This document shows, piece by piece, positions 42,001 to 53,752 of a stretch of 64,000 bases of DNA. Numbering within the stretch: position 1 is the first letter of the stretch; every line of letters begins with the position of its first letter. Both the position numbers and the translations under genes were made by a program. The DNA lies in contig NC_059563.1 in the NCBI RefSeq assembly GCF_905220415.1, positions 1,746,001-1,810,000 on the forward strand, written 5' to 3'. Under the pieces are notes generated by a model. That model had not been told where the DNA came from. It did not search any database and worked only from the letters and a program-made list of their open reading frames with translations. The stretch is from Colias croceus. Its lineage: Eukaryota > Arthropoda > Insecta > Lepidoptera > Pieridae.

Positions 42001-44144
42001 TTCAATAAAATAAGACATGATCTGCTAGTTACTATATTTTTAAGGTTACGGTGATTCAACTCACATCCGCCCAACAGAGAGAGGTGTGGTGGAAGATGCT
42101 CTGAAAGTCTACGCGTGGCTCATGGACGTCGTGGATAAAGAGAAACGACCCATGGTTGTTCTTTGGGGACACTCGCTGGGTAGATCTTGATTTTTTTATA
42201 CGTTACAGATTAAATTACATACTTACATACTTATTTATCAGTTTAAAAATAGTCTTAGTCACTCCTTATTACATCAGCTATCTATCTGTCAGTGAATTTC
42301 TCTTCAAAATCGGGCCAGCCGTTTCAGAGATTAGTCGGTTCAGACAGACAAAAATTGAAAAAAAAATGTTCTTAAAAATTGTTATAATTGAAGGAAATCT
42401 CACTGATTTAACATATTATTTCGTATTGTATTTTTTTGTATGTATTTAACGTCATAATTATTATTATTTTAAACGTAATTTTAACTAAGGTACAGCAATA
42501 GCGTCCAATTTGGTGGCCAACATCGAAGAGCTCTGCCGCAGTAACGACTACAAGTGTCTGCCAGCTCCAGATGCGCTGGTCCTTGAGGCGCCTTTCAATA
42601 ATCTGCTAGAAGAGATTGAGAAACATCCGTTTTCAAAGGTAAATAATTTATATTTTATTTTAAACAGATACAGTTTAAACCATAGGATCTATCTACATCA
42701 GTAATATACAATTATGAATTATTGCATTTTTGAAGTTATACTAATTGTTTTGGTGCGATGGAGAAAAATGATGAGAGTGAATTTTTACGATGCGCGCGCA
42801 CACCGACACCTAGGTGGTATGAAAATTGATAACTATGTACAAGTTGTATATTCTAGTATTTTTCCATACGCCAAAGAAGTATAACTTCTAACGCGTGTAC
42901 ATAAGGACACACACTCTTTTTTTAGTAATTTTTTATTTTTTTATCAATTTCTAAACTTTAGCTAGTATCCTGGCTGCCATACTACAAGCGCTCCTTCATA
43001 AAGCCGTTCAGCAGCTCCGACGAGTTCTCGTTCACGACTGATGAGTACTTGGCGAAGGTCCCTGGTCTTCCGGTCCTGATGCTGCATTCGAAGGGCGACA
43101 GGATCGTGCCGTATGAGCTTGCTGTTAAGGTAATTTATAAACGAATATACTAATATGAACTTTTTTTTTCTATCTTTCTACTGTTCTTTTCCCTTGACTA
43201 AGCGGATAAAGCCGCGGAACGTTGGGCATAAAATGAATTTAGTAATTAAATGGGTGATTATTACTGATTTGTGTCAAGTTTTTAAGTCGTGTAGCGACTA
43301 GAGCAAAAAGTATGTTAACTCTGTATTCTATACTTAACTGTATACAAACTAAGATATATATTACACTAGGTTTCCGCTCACGGCTTCGCCCGCGCAGTTA
43401 AAGAAAAACCCGCATAGTTCCCGTTCCCGTGGGATTTCCGGGATTGCGTCAATTTCCCGGGATAAAAAGTAGCTTATAGGACATAGGGTATCAAAATATC
43501 TCCATACCAAATTTCATGAAAATTGGTTCAGTAGTTTAGGCGTGATTGAGTAACAGACAGACAGACAGAGTTACTTTCGCATTTATAAAATTAGTATGGA
43601 TTATATTCTATAGGTAATCTACCCGACGCAACGTACAATTGACGACATAATTCATGATATTATATTGACATGGAGGTTATTATTGTATTATTATTTAGCT
43701 GCACGATTGTGTTGCGCGTTCTCGTGCGAACGGTGGGGCCCCGGTGCAGTTTCACGTATTTGATAGAGGCCACAATGATCTGTGTGAGGCCCCGGACTTG
43801 CCAGTGGTTGTAAGGTCAGTGTATTATTTTTTATTTATTTTCTAATTTTATTTACGTGTTGTTTGTTTTTGTTGTTTTAAAGTTTCTCCAAATAAACAAA
43901 AGATAAATATTTTGTGATATAGACTTAATGACTTTAAAGTAATTGAATAAACTATAATATAGAAACTTTTCTGTTCCTAATAATACTAAAGCGAAATATT
44001 GTAAGAATATATGTATATGTGTTGGTTATTTTTATTGTTTTTTTTTTTTTAATTAATACAATCTTTTATTCTTTTTTCAGGGATTTTCTACAGGTAGTAA
44101 AGGAGAGAGAATGTGTAAAGAAACGTGGAATAAATAAAATTTGA
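39096..44144 (+). CDS. ABHD12: ABHD12-like serine hydrolase, tandem copy 2 (ten coding exons)
   Basis: Exons: 39096-39106, 39717-39838, 40540-40653, 41156-41284, 41655-41747, 42045-42179, 42490-42638, 42962-43129, 43699-43814, 44081-44144; 366 residues. The 11-nt first exon (MVF plus GG) was chosen because it has an ATG, a GTAAGT donor and the phase 2 exit required by exon 2. The membrane anchor is GALLLTGASLTASVLVMQVA. Domain motifs: GIWHLVPC, LYCHGNSNHRG, TFDYRGYGDS, WGHSLG (nucleophile), LHSKGDRIVP (acid) and FDRGHNDL (His). Every exon phase equals that of copy 1, and exons 3, 5 and 8 have identical lengths. This marks a tandem duplication after the exon structure was fixed. The C-terminus is more basic (VKKRGINKI) than in copy 1. 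Splice acceptors of exons 6 and 7 end in AAG rather than CAG or TAG, but nothing is broken. Confidence 0.85.
39179..39350 (-). mobile_element. Helitron-like element in intron 1 of copy 2
   Basis: TCTTCTTATATATAAAAATA start at 39350 (minus strand) and GGGGCGGACCGCTAG end at 39179. It is a near-identical relative of 19428-19594. Confidence 0.65.
41350..41378 (+). repeat. Solo hAT-like terminus
   Basis: CAGGGCCGGATTTAG and, a few bases later, GAGGGCCCTG. The first part is the terminal motif of the hAT element at 24335. No second distant end was found, so it is a scrap or a very small palindromic derivative in intron 4 of copy 2. Confidence 0.35.
42730..42922 (+). repeat. Short MITE-like repeat, family C
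   Basis: GAAGTTATACTAATTGTTTT, then GGTGCGATGGAGAAAAATGA, to AGAAGTATAACTTCTAACGC and GTGTACATAAGGACACACAC. It lies in intron 7 of copy 2, about 40 nt before exon 8. Confidence 0.5.
43375..43600 (-). mobile_element. Helitron-like element in intron 8 of copy 2
   Basis: TCCATACTAATTTTATAAAT start at 43600 (minus strand), CTGT repeat, and CTAG end at 43375. Confidence 0.6.
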
Positions 44145-46206
44145 TTTTAACATAACATTGTGTTTTAATTTGATTTAAACATTGAATGAAACTGTGAAAT
44201 AACCCACATAATAATTAATATAGATTTTATTTTCGTATTAATTTATTACAATTTCCGTACCATGGGCAAAGAGGGAATTTAAATATTATGTTTGATAATG
44301 CTGTTTGTTTTTTTGTTGTTTTAGGCACTCGTTTTAAGTCACATGAAATATGTAGTAACCTGAGGCATTTTTTTTTCAATAAAGCTAACATTATTTAGAG
44401 TCGCTTTTAGTTAATGTTTTTTTTCTTATTTGATTCAACTTTCCATTGTAATTTTAAATCTCCTTTGACTGTATTCCTATAGTTATATAAAAAGGCAACC
44501 GGACCTTGTAAAATATTATTTTTCAGAATGGTCACACTGGGTTTATCGTGTTTTCGTTGCAAAACTACGGAAAATATTTTTTTCCCATAGTCCGGTTGAC
44601 CGGACAACAGAACCGTACGACGGGCAAAGAGTGAGATTTATGTTCATTAAATTAAATTGGATATATACCTTACAAAAACATGTTATAAATTATAATAATA
44701 TCATTTAAATACGGCCCTGGACGAGCCCCAATTAAATACCAAATAAAAACGATACAATGAATACGTCTGCACCTTAATTTTATTACACGTCCATCAAAAC
44801 TACGAAATTTACATATCCTATAAACCAATTTATTTCAAAATCTAGATTATTACGTAATCCGCTACCGTCGTACACAAAATATTAACATTTTATCAAGAAA
44901 AAAAAAGCGGGTTTTATTTAATTTTAACAAATTGCCGTAATTTATATATTTTTTAAGGTTCGCAATAAATCTTTTTGATTAAGCCTGCGGAGCGCACGGT
45001 AGCTGAAAGGATGTTTAATTTATTATCTATAGCCTTGAGCTGGGGTTGACAACCTTTTTACTTTCTATTATATTGTGATACATAATAAATGTGTATTTTC
45101 GTACGAACATATTAAGGATTTGGTTCAATAAGTAATAATATATTTTCTGAGAAGGAGTCTTTATTTGTAACAATCCATTTAGGTAGAAATGAATCTAATG
45201 ATAGCCCGGATATTAATATAGGCCCATAGGGAAATGTTTTATCGTGGAAAATTGTTTATATTCACTAAAACTTAAATGTACTTATACTATGTGAATACAT
45301 TCGAAATTAAATGTAAAATCTGTGGCTTTTTTATAACTCGGCGGTTAGTGTTATGTCAATTATACAGACAAACTTTGACCTCAATAGACGATAATCTTTT
45401 TGAGTTCCTGAAGAGTACACATATAAATTAACATTTGTACACGTTCTTATACAGGGCTAAAATAAAAATAAGGCTAGGTTTATGTCTTTTATATCTTGTA
45501 ATGTAAATATTAAATAACGATCTATTATATATTTACCTTAACAACCAAAGGTTGAACACACAGGTTCATTAAGGTAGTGAGTCGTAATATTATTTATTCC
45601 TCTCGCACAATGGAACGGAAGCTCTTTGTGCGACGCCGGGCGATTTAACATGTTAAGAATTGTGAATGGGTTTGTTTGCGTAGCGTGGATACCGCTGGAC
45701 CGATTTTGATGCTGTTTTTGCTAGGTCATTAATATAGGGTAACGGAGGAATGATGTTGAAAATTGTTTATATTTTCATTTATTTAATTTATTACCTTTAT
45801 TATAAGCAGATACCTATGTAGTAATATCACAGGTAGATAATATCCAGTTGTAGGCCTGATTTCATCTTCTTTAAAAATAGTGTTTACTGTATCAGGCGAA
45901 AGACGCATGTTCGAATCCTGGCTCCTGATCGAATTTTTCTATCTAAGGTACCTACTTTAATTCTATTAAAAAAAAATTCATGTAAAAATCATTTGAATGC
46001 TATAAAACAAAATATCAAATACGTACTGTTTATTTTGAATATCAGATAGCTCTGAAATAACACAAATCCGATTAGCTGCTGTTGAACTATAGCCGAAATA
46101 TTCAGCGGCGATGTTTTAAATGTTTATTTGAATAAAAATATAATAATATTATGTTCACATTTGTTTAAACGTAATGTAATCACTGTTATAACTCGATACA
46201 ATTTTA
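44145..46206. other. AT-rich intergenic DNA after copy 2
   Basis: An AATAAA at 44378-44383 could be the distal poly(A) signal of copy 2. A short frame at 44407-44607 (minus) is not convincing. No other repeats or exons were recognised. Confidence 0.35.
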
Positions 46207-46500
46207 TAATGCCTCCTCCACACTACTCGCGAAGTTCCTCGGCGAAGTAGTCGGCCGAAGTTGACTGAAGTCCGCGGTGCTACACTACACACTCGTTCAA
46301 CTTCGCGAGGAGCGCATACGTTCATATTCAGAACGAACTTCAGGTAACTTCGTGCCCTTTGACTCGGGCGCAAAAACCAACAACAAACGGAAGTCGGCCG
46401 AGGCGAGGTAAAGTTGGACGAAGTAAGCCGAAGTGCCTCTCTACATTATTCTATTCGTCTAACCTCGTTCAACTTCGCGAGTAATGTGGAGGAGGCATTA
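46207..46500. mobile_element. 294-bp MITE with 29/30-bp inverted ends
   Basis: TAATGCCTCCTCCACACTAC then TCGCGAAGTT, inverted at the right end with one mismatch. The interior is GC-richer than its surroundings and built from repeated CGAAGTT and CGGCCGA words. The outer TA may be the target duplication. Confidence 0.75.
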
Positions 46501-49429
46501 CAAAAATACACAAAATGCGGTCTTAATGCCTAGGGCGATTACATATTACAACTTTACAATATAATATATAGGTATGCAGAGAAGTAATTTTTTTTTTTTT
46601 TTAATATTTAATGGCCTGGTTACGAGACGCAGAGAAGTAAAAATAATAATGTTTAAATCGGATAATAATAATAAATAGATAAGGATATTGCTATATTTAA
46701 AAAACCTTAGAATATAAAATATTTATACCGAGGTACCTACTTACATTAAATTTTGCTAACACTAAAATTCAGTCTCGAACAATTAACAAAACACTTTTAC
46801 AAAATCAATAAACTATTAAAAACAACGTTAATATAATTTCAATTATTTTAAAAGCACCACAGAATAGATCTAAAGCACAATCTAAAGATATTAAAACGAA
46901 TAAACTCTCATTGAGGACATCATGTCGTGATTTAGCCAAAATAGAATTTTTCGCCAACAATTATTTTTCCCGCGCAAAAATGTTATCGACATCTATACTC
47001 TATGGTATAGAGGTGAAATTCGAATTTAAATTACATTCGGATATAATCTGTGCTCCCCTAATAGTGAAGCGTGAAATACTCTAGAGGTTTCGCAATCTCG
47101 CCACATGTTGAGGTAACTTTATATTAGCAAATATTCATTACTGGCAACCCTGCGGTGCAAATTGGCGGGAATTTGAAATAGGTTATAAATATTTTATACA
47201 GATAATAAATGTTAAGGTCAGAGATGATAGTTGTTATGAATTATTAAATTTTTGTTGAGATGGTGTATTAATAATTAATTATGATCATATTTCAGGTAAA
47301 GCAAGATATTTTAATAGGTTGCATTAGCTAGGATTTTTATGAAATAGGAAAATCAGGGAAAATCTTATAAAATAATAGTTTTAGATAGGTAGATAGATCT
47401 AAGTTTGTAATTTTTCAGGAATTACCAATACATTGAAACTATCAAACATTCTAATTTTATCAATACAACCTTACTTAATATACTTACTAGACTTTTAAGC
47501 ATTATAGATAGAATTATTAATTTCAATTTACTAATATTTTAGTCCATTTTTAAAGTTGGTTAAAAATCTAAAATAACTTTAAGTAGGTACCTCCTCAGTA
47601 CTTACCTACATTGTTGTTATTTAAAAAATCCGTTGTCCTGGTCCATTGCCATTGTAACGTTCGTAAAAAAATCCCAAATAATTATAATCCCACGGTCGTT
47701 GCCATTACAGAAATTAAATGTTTTGCCAGAAGCGTCATTTAATTAAATGGACGGATTTGTAACTTGGTTTAATTGTTGAATTTTGCGGAAATTAAGATTA
47801 TTATATTTTTTGAACAGTGTTATTCGGCACACAGAGCAATGTAGGATTAAATAAAGCATTGTTAATAATAAAAGTATATTGAAGAAGCTATACCTAATTA
47901 CGTAGCCATTTAAAATTTCATTAATTAAATTAATTTTTGTAATCTATGCCGGATAATTACTAAGATTATTTTTTATCTGTTGCACAATTCCCAATACTGG
48001 CTGGTTATTTGCAAATAATTCAAATTTCTGTAGTACATAACCAACAAATTATTTTCTAAATTTGAATGAGTCATTAGAAATATTTTTTTAACTATGAAAG
48101 AAGACTATGAAATAAAAAAATAGTCTAGAACCTTCGTCGTTCTAGGAAAACAATAATAAATAGATACAATATTTGCTCCGACCTTGTTGTGACCTTTTCG
48201 CACGTGATTACAGCTGAAGCCGTATCAGTATTGAGCATTAATGTGTGTTGCCATCGAAAATAATTAGATAAATAAATGTAGGTAGGTATACCTAAGTGAG
48301 AGCACGAGTGGAAAAATATATAGGAAGTTAATAGTTGAAGGATTTCTAGGTATTTTCTTTAAAACTCACAGGGAGGAAACTGTAGACTTTTCCATAGGTA
48401 TCCTGTAAAATTGAAAACGAAATAAAAAAAATGTGTGCGTGTAGTAGGTAGTGTACCTACACACGTAAGAAGTGAAAATTCTTTATGACCTTAATTTTCA
48501 AAAAATAATTTACTATAATATGCATCTTTAGGTACAGAAAAACGTCGAATCACGCGAGGTGGGGTAAAAAAAAGACGGCGCGTAACGGAAAAATGTTACC
48601 TACACTAAATTTTTTTCCAACCCCGATTTTTCCAACCGAAAGAAGTTTCACTTCAATAATTTATTTAATTATTTTTTTATAGGTAGATCTGGAGGAGGAG
48701 TGTAAGTCCCGTGTCCCCTTGTGGGGTATGGGGCAGCTATGCATTATATTGGTTCCTACTAGTTAAACCTTTTTCAATGATCGCTTCAATTATTTTATAC
48801 ATAGTGGCATAGACAAATATAACCTAGCTAGTGGTAAAGAAAGCTTAAAGCGTTCTTTGTGACCAAGACTTTTTACAGACACGTTAGACATTTTAGTCCC
48901 CACGGGAAATCGAATCCGAGAACACGTTCTATGCTCACGTAAGAATATTTTTCGTACCTACTTAAGTAGATAATAAGTACCTATTTGGAATCAAAAATTA
49001 GAATTGTAAAGCTAATTAGAATCAATAGGTAATTCTTTATCTTCTTACACTGTATGTTGGCTAATAAGAATTAAATTTATTTTGCGTTTTATTGAAACAG
49101 ACAATAAATTACAACCAATTTCATTAGGCACATTACAATTTATGAATTTCACTCAAATATTATAAAATCCTGGAAACATCAAAGTGAATTGAACTGTGAA
49201 TAACATAAGAATCTGTTATTGAGACAGGACCGGCATCCACCGCGATCCCTCATAAAATAAATCATAAATACACCATTATTTATTACAACTTCAATTTCAC
49301 CCACGTTTCTATTTATTTCCTACATATCCCGACTACAGAAAAAACATCTCCAGACCGATTCTCCTTTAAATAAAACAAAAGACTAGACATGTCGTTAAAA
49401 CAATTGACTGCATAAAAAGTAAAGGTTAC
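46501..49429. other. Mostly unique AT-rich DNA
   Basis: Apart from the family A repeat at 48430-48653, I see no splice-bounded coding blocks or transposon ends here. Confidence 0.35.
48430..48653 (-). repeat. Short MITE-like repeat, family A
   Basis: GTGTGCGTGTAGTAGGTAGT then CACACGTAAGAAGTGAAAAT at one end, and GAAAGAAGTTTCACTTC at the other. Confidence 0.5.
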
Positions 49430-49435
49430 ATTTAC

Positions 49436-49720
49436 GAATGACAGCGCGGGAATTTCTGTCGTCCGCCATGTTGTTAAGGCTCGTTTTGGCGGCAAGCGCT
49501 AGGGTTGTACAACGCTGAGTTTCGTACGATGGAAAGTGGTTACATATTTATAAAATGGAATCGATTTTTAAATGAGCCAATGGTGTATCTCGGTTGTAGA
49601 GGCGGGCCGTGGGCTCCACCCAGTGTTGCTTGTCAGATGAGTGTCGAGCTTTTTTGCTCATTCGCGCAGCGTCCGCCGGCGCGGTCGGTTGATTGCTGGT
49701 CATGCGAAGGAGTAAATGAT
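49436..49720 (-). promoter_or_regulatory. Possible CpG-rich promoter with YY1-like start codon (minus strand)
   Basis: A GC/CpG-rich patch (about 49600-49720) precedes, on the minus strand, the sequence AACATGGCGGAC at 49472-49461. This matches the YY1/Pho motif that overlaps start codons of many genes. It opens MADDRNSRAVI and then a GTAAAT donor at 49435. No second exon was found, so a gene is not established. Confidence 0.3.
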
Positions 49721-49779
49721 TGTATGCACCCAATTGAATTTGATTGTGAATTGTCTACCCTTATTGATTTGTGATAGTT

Positions 49780-52691
49780 GATTTGACATGTTTTGTTCGA
49801 ATTAGAAGTAACTTTAGATGATGACACTTGTTTTGATTAAAAACATATTCGCTTTAGTTTATCGGTTGTCGTATTCTTTCGTTGTTCATTTTATTTATAT
49901 TAATATGTAATTTTATGGTGATGATAAATTGAAGGATAAAAATATTAGGTTTATTATAATATTTTTATTAAAACAACTATCTCATATTAATTTGTATTAT
50001 TTCATGTAATATTTATTTAATTATTATTAGAGGTTAAGATATAAGCATGTTTTTTTGTAACACAAAATGTCATTCATATTTAATTATAGGTATTTCAATA
50101 GCATAATAAATAATCTTCTAGGATTTTTTTTGTAATAAATTAATTTACTTTACAAATAATTAAAGTATTTGCAATTTGTATTCGTACAAGACGATAAACG
50201 ATAAAATATACTTACCCGTTACACAAACTACTCAATCCTGCTATATTCAGTTCAGCTATTTCGTTAACCTGCTACCACAGACAGGTAAACTTTCCCATTT
50301 ATAATATTTTTATTGGTATAATGCCGTTAGGTTCGCTTCCGTGTTACCAGATTTTCATAGCTACTGGTATTTAAGAGTTTTTAATTAAGTACCATTAATT
50401 AACCGTTGGATCAATACGGGTAATTAATATCACTAATTAATATAATAATTGGTAATGGATTGCCGTTTCTATATTTAACGGTTTAATTATGAATTTGTAT
50501 TTTTTTTGCCTTATACTTATTCATTATATCATCAGCCTTAATTTTTAAATAGTCAAATTTTACTCATGGAGATACCTATTCAACGTCTTATAGAAGAAGC
50601 TAGGTATTGAGTTGACTACAAAACAATGTACTTAGACCGTTCTAATTCTTCTTATATCTAGGTACTTACTTATCACTCCAATTACGATCATTTCCAATTC
50701 CTATTCTGATATGAATGGATGGAGAAAAATAAGAATAATTTAAACCAACAATTTGATGCCAAGCTTATTTGATTAAAAAAAAATCTTAAGTTTCTAATTA
50801 GTATAGAAATGCCTAAATTAGAACGTTCCTTTTCTAAATTAGTACTAACCATGTCCATATACGATGACCCGGTTTTTTTTCTCCATCTACAACATCATTA
50901 TATTTTTATTTTTCAAACTTAGTCACACCATAATGCACGACGCACATCTAGAGGAATGTTCCTGGATGTTTTTGTTCGCTTTTTAAATATTCAAATCGAA
51001 TCACCCAAATTAAGTAGCCATAAACGGAATCAGCTTCCAAATTTGAATATTTCTTTTTTTTTCGTTCATACGAGCGCGTGCTTTGATCTGTGTGTGGGAA
51101 TTGATGCGTGTGTGGGTGAATTAGTTACGCGCTTTTGTCGTACGCGACGTCGATAAATTTTTTGGATGTGATTTAATACTATGAATGCATGCGCAGGTAA
51201 CCTTTGCAAGGTTTTTGATAGAATTCACTGCACAGACATGGTTTTGAGTTTATTGATTAGAAATATTTTAATTGAAGGTCTCTATTTTATCAACTTTTAT
51301 GTAGGTAACTAGGTAGCTATAAATTAATGTTATCTTATAGATATTATGTAGGTAATAGGTATGTAAGTTATGTTAAGTTATTTCTACAGCTACTACAATT
51401 AGCCATAAATTATACCTACGTCATCTTCTTCGCTACACTACTAAATTAAAAAGTCAAAAACACATCGATATCGACATACACAGTAAAAAGCGGCGAAGCA
51501 CACAACCCTATTCCTTTTGTCAGAGCGCGCCGCGCGTTGATAACGAAACATTTTAAATTAGTGAAGATGAAGAAAAAATATTATAAAAATTGTATTTTTA
51601 TTTATATTTTATCACGCGCACACAAAACGGGTAGCCGCTACCAGCCGTACCGATATAAATTATATCATTTTTCACTGCGACAACCCTAACGGGCGTAAAA
51701 AATGACGTCCCATTGAGTTCCAAGTTTGAAAGTTTTGCCGCGTTTTTTATTCGTTTCCGGGCGACGGGATTCCAATATTGAACCTCGGCATTTATAATGC
51801 AACCTTTAAATAATAAATACATTGCTCGTTTTATAACTCATTATAGTTTTATTCCGTTCAGAAAGAGCAATGTATAGGAAATGATATTAAAATGAATAGT
51901 GTCATATTTGACCTTGTTGATATTTATGGCTGGGTTTTTGTCGCTATTTCGATTTTGCCGGATTCGTAGTTAGTAACGTGTTTGGAATTTATAATTATAA
52001 AGTTATTAATCAAATGAGGTTTCTGAACTTGAATGTGGGTCAATTTTTATGGAAATACCTACCTGGATCGTAAAACGTATCCTAGATTCCTAGATCTAAG
52101 AACAGTGAAATAAACTATTTGATATAATTTATTTTATTGTTCATTATGAAATTAATATTTTAAAAATATTGTTATTTTCATGATATTCCATATTATCCTA
52201 CTTAGTAAGCATGATTGATTTCATACAAAAATTGAATCGTTTAGTACAAAATTACATTCAAAACAAATAAGTACGATAATTAACGACACCTTATTTCAAG
52301 TTATTTTAATACTTATGAAACGTCCTTCGAACTATTCATAGATATTGAATTAAATACATTCCCCTAGTAGACGAAATTCCCAATAAGAAATCATAAATAT
52401 TCTCATATATATTATATCTATAGAACATTACACCTACCTCAGAGAAGTAAAATCTTCGGGTGCAAGGGAGCTCAAAGATAACCAGCCGACAAAAATATCA
52501 TAAATTCATAAACCGAGGTGCATTGAAAAGCAAAAAAACTCGTGTTTAATATATCTCACTTGGTTACGTTGGATTTGTGTGGATCGGACTTTAACGTATA
52601 AAAAATGTTATGAATTTTTTTTAGGAACACCAGAATAAGTAACACAGATTCAGATGAATTAGTTTTCCTTTTTCAGGATTGTTTTTTTTTT
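49780..52691. other. AT-rich DNA with small GC-rich patches
   Basis: Patches at about 51060-51150 and 51530 are CpG-containing. A 74-codon minus-strand frame at 51598-51822 has a mixed composition but no recognised family and no splice partners, so I do not call a gene. Confidence 0.3.
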
Positions 52692-52908
52692 TGAAGTTAT
52701 ACTTCTTTTGGCGCGATGGAGAAAAATGATGAGAGTGAATTTTTAGGATGCGCGCGCACGCCGACACCTAAATTTAACAGCATGAAGTTAGTTCTAGGTG
52801 GAATGAAAAATGATAACTATGTTCAAGTTGTATATTCTAGTATTTTTTTTCCACACGCCAAAAAAGTATAACTTCTAACGCGTGTACATAAGTACACACA
52901 CTCATTTT
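52692..52908 (+). repeat. Short MITE-like repeat, family C (best-preserved copy)
   Basis: GAAGTTATACTTCTTTTGGC to AAAGTATAACTTCTAACGCG, then TGTACATAAGTACACACACT. Both ends carry the same 13-nt palindrome-like word. Confidence 0.6.
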
Positions 52909-53674
52909 TTTACTTTCTAATGTGCGTTTGTAACTTAATATTTTTTTAAATTTCGCTTTCGTAAGTCTAAAAAGTGAAATTCCGTAGATCCTTGTGATGC
53001 AAGTGAAGCAAGTTTGGAATATCCACCTATATTACGTTATAAATATACATATAACGAACTTGCTAGAACGCGCGATCTCTGGTATCAGAGTAAAAGGTAG
53101 GTTGGTACTGTAGGTAGGTACTAGGTATCTGTACCAAATAAAATACAGAGCCGATCAGATATTTTCATACTAACAATTTTACGTTTACAATAATACAACT
53201 AAAAGGTATTTTACTGATCGATTTTTGACATGAATCTACGACACCGATTGGAATTGCACCTTCCTATACCTTGAGGACCTCACATACCTATTACTATGCT
53301 TACTTAACATTGAGAAAGGCATTACATACTATATAGAAAATTGAAAAAAAAAACAGACTTCCTTGTCAATTTTAGATAAATCTGAAACTCTTCGCTAATT
53401 AATAATAATAAAAAATCAATTAACACATTTTCATTATTATCAGATCAAACCGGGTGTAGAAATCAATTTTATGTCTGATTTAAAATTCATTTTATTGCCA
53501 TTAATCAAAAACTAATAGTATACTAAGCCTTATAAGGGAAACAAAAAACTAAGCTCAATCTGTCAACATGATTTTGTACTACAAAATGTGAAAAAAATTC
53601 TTATAAGATTGAATAATCAAATCAAATCATAAGCCCAAGTATAAGCCTTTAGAGGTATATTTTAATAACTCAGG

Positions 53675-53752
53675 CGCCCCCGGATTCGCAGACACAATAG
53701 AAAATCTATTGTGTCGTGGCCCGATCGGGCCGCTCGGGGCACAATGGGTTAA
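53675..53752. repeat. Palindrome cluster, possible piggyBac-like terminus
   Basis: GACACAATAG-AAAAT-CTATTGTGTC is a perfect 10-bp stem. GGCCCGATCGGGCC follows, then CACAATGGGTTAA, which on the minus strand starts TTAACCC, the target-plus-end pattern of piggyBac elements. The other end was not found. Confidence 0.35.

Noticed and set aside
45880..45950. tRNA-like GCATGTTCGAATCCTGGC
   Set aside because: A single B-box-like word without the rest of a tRNA; at most a decayed SINE.
51598..51822. 74-codon minus-strand frame as a gene
   Set aside because: No recognised family, no splice partners and no promoter or poly(A) evidence.
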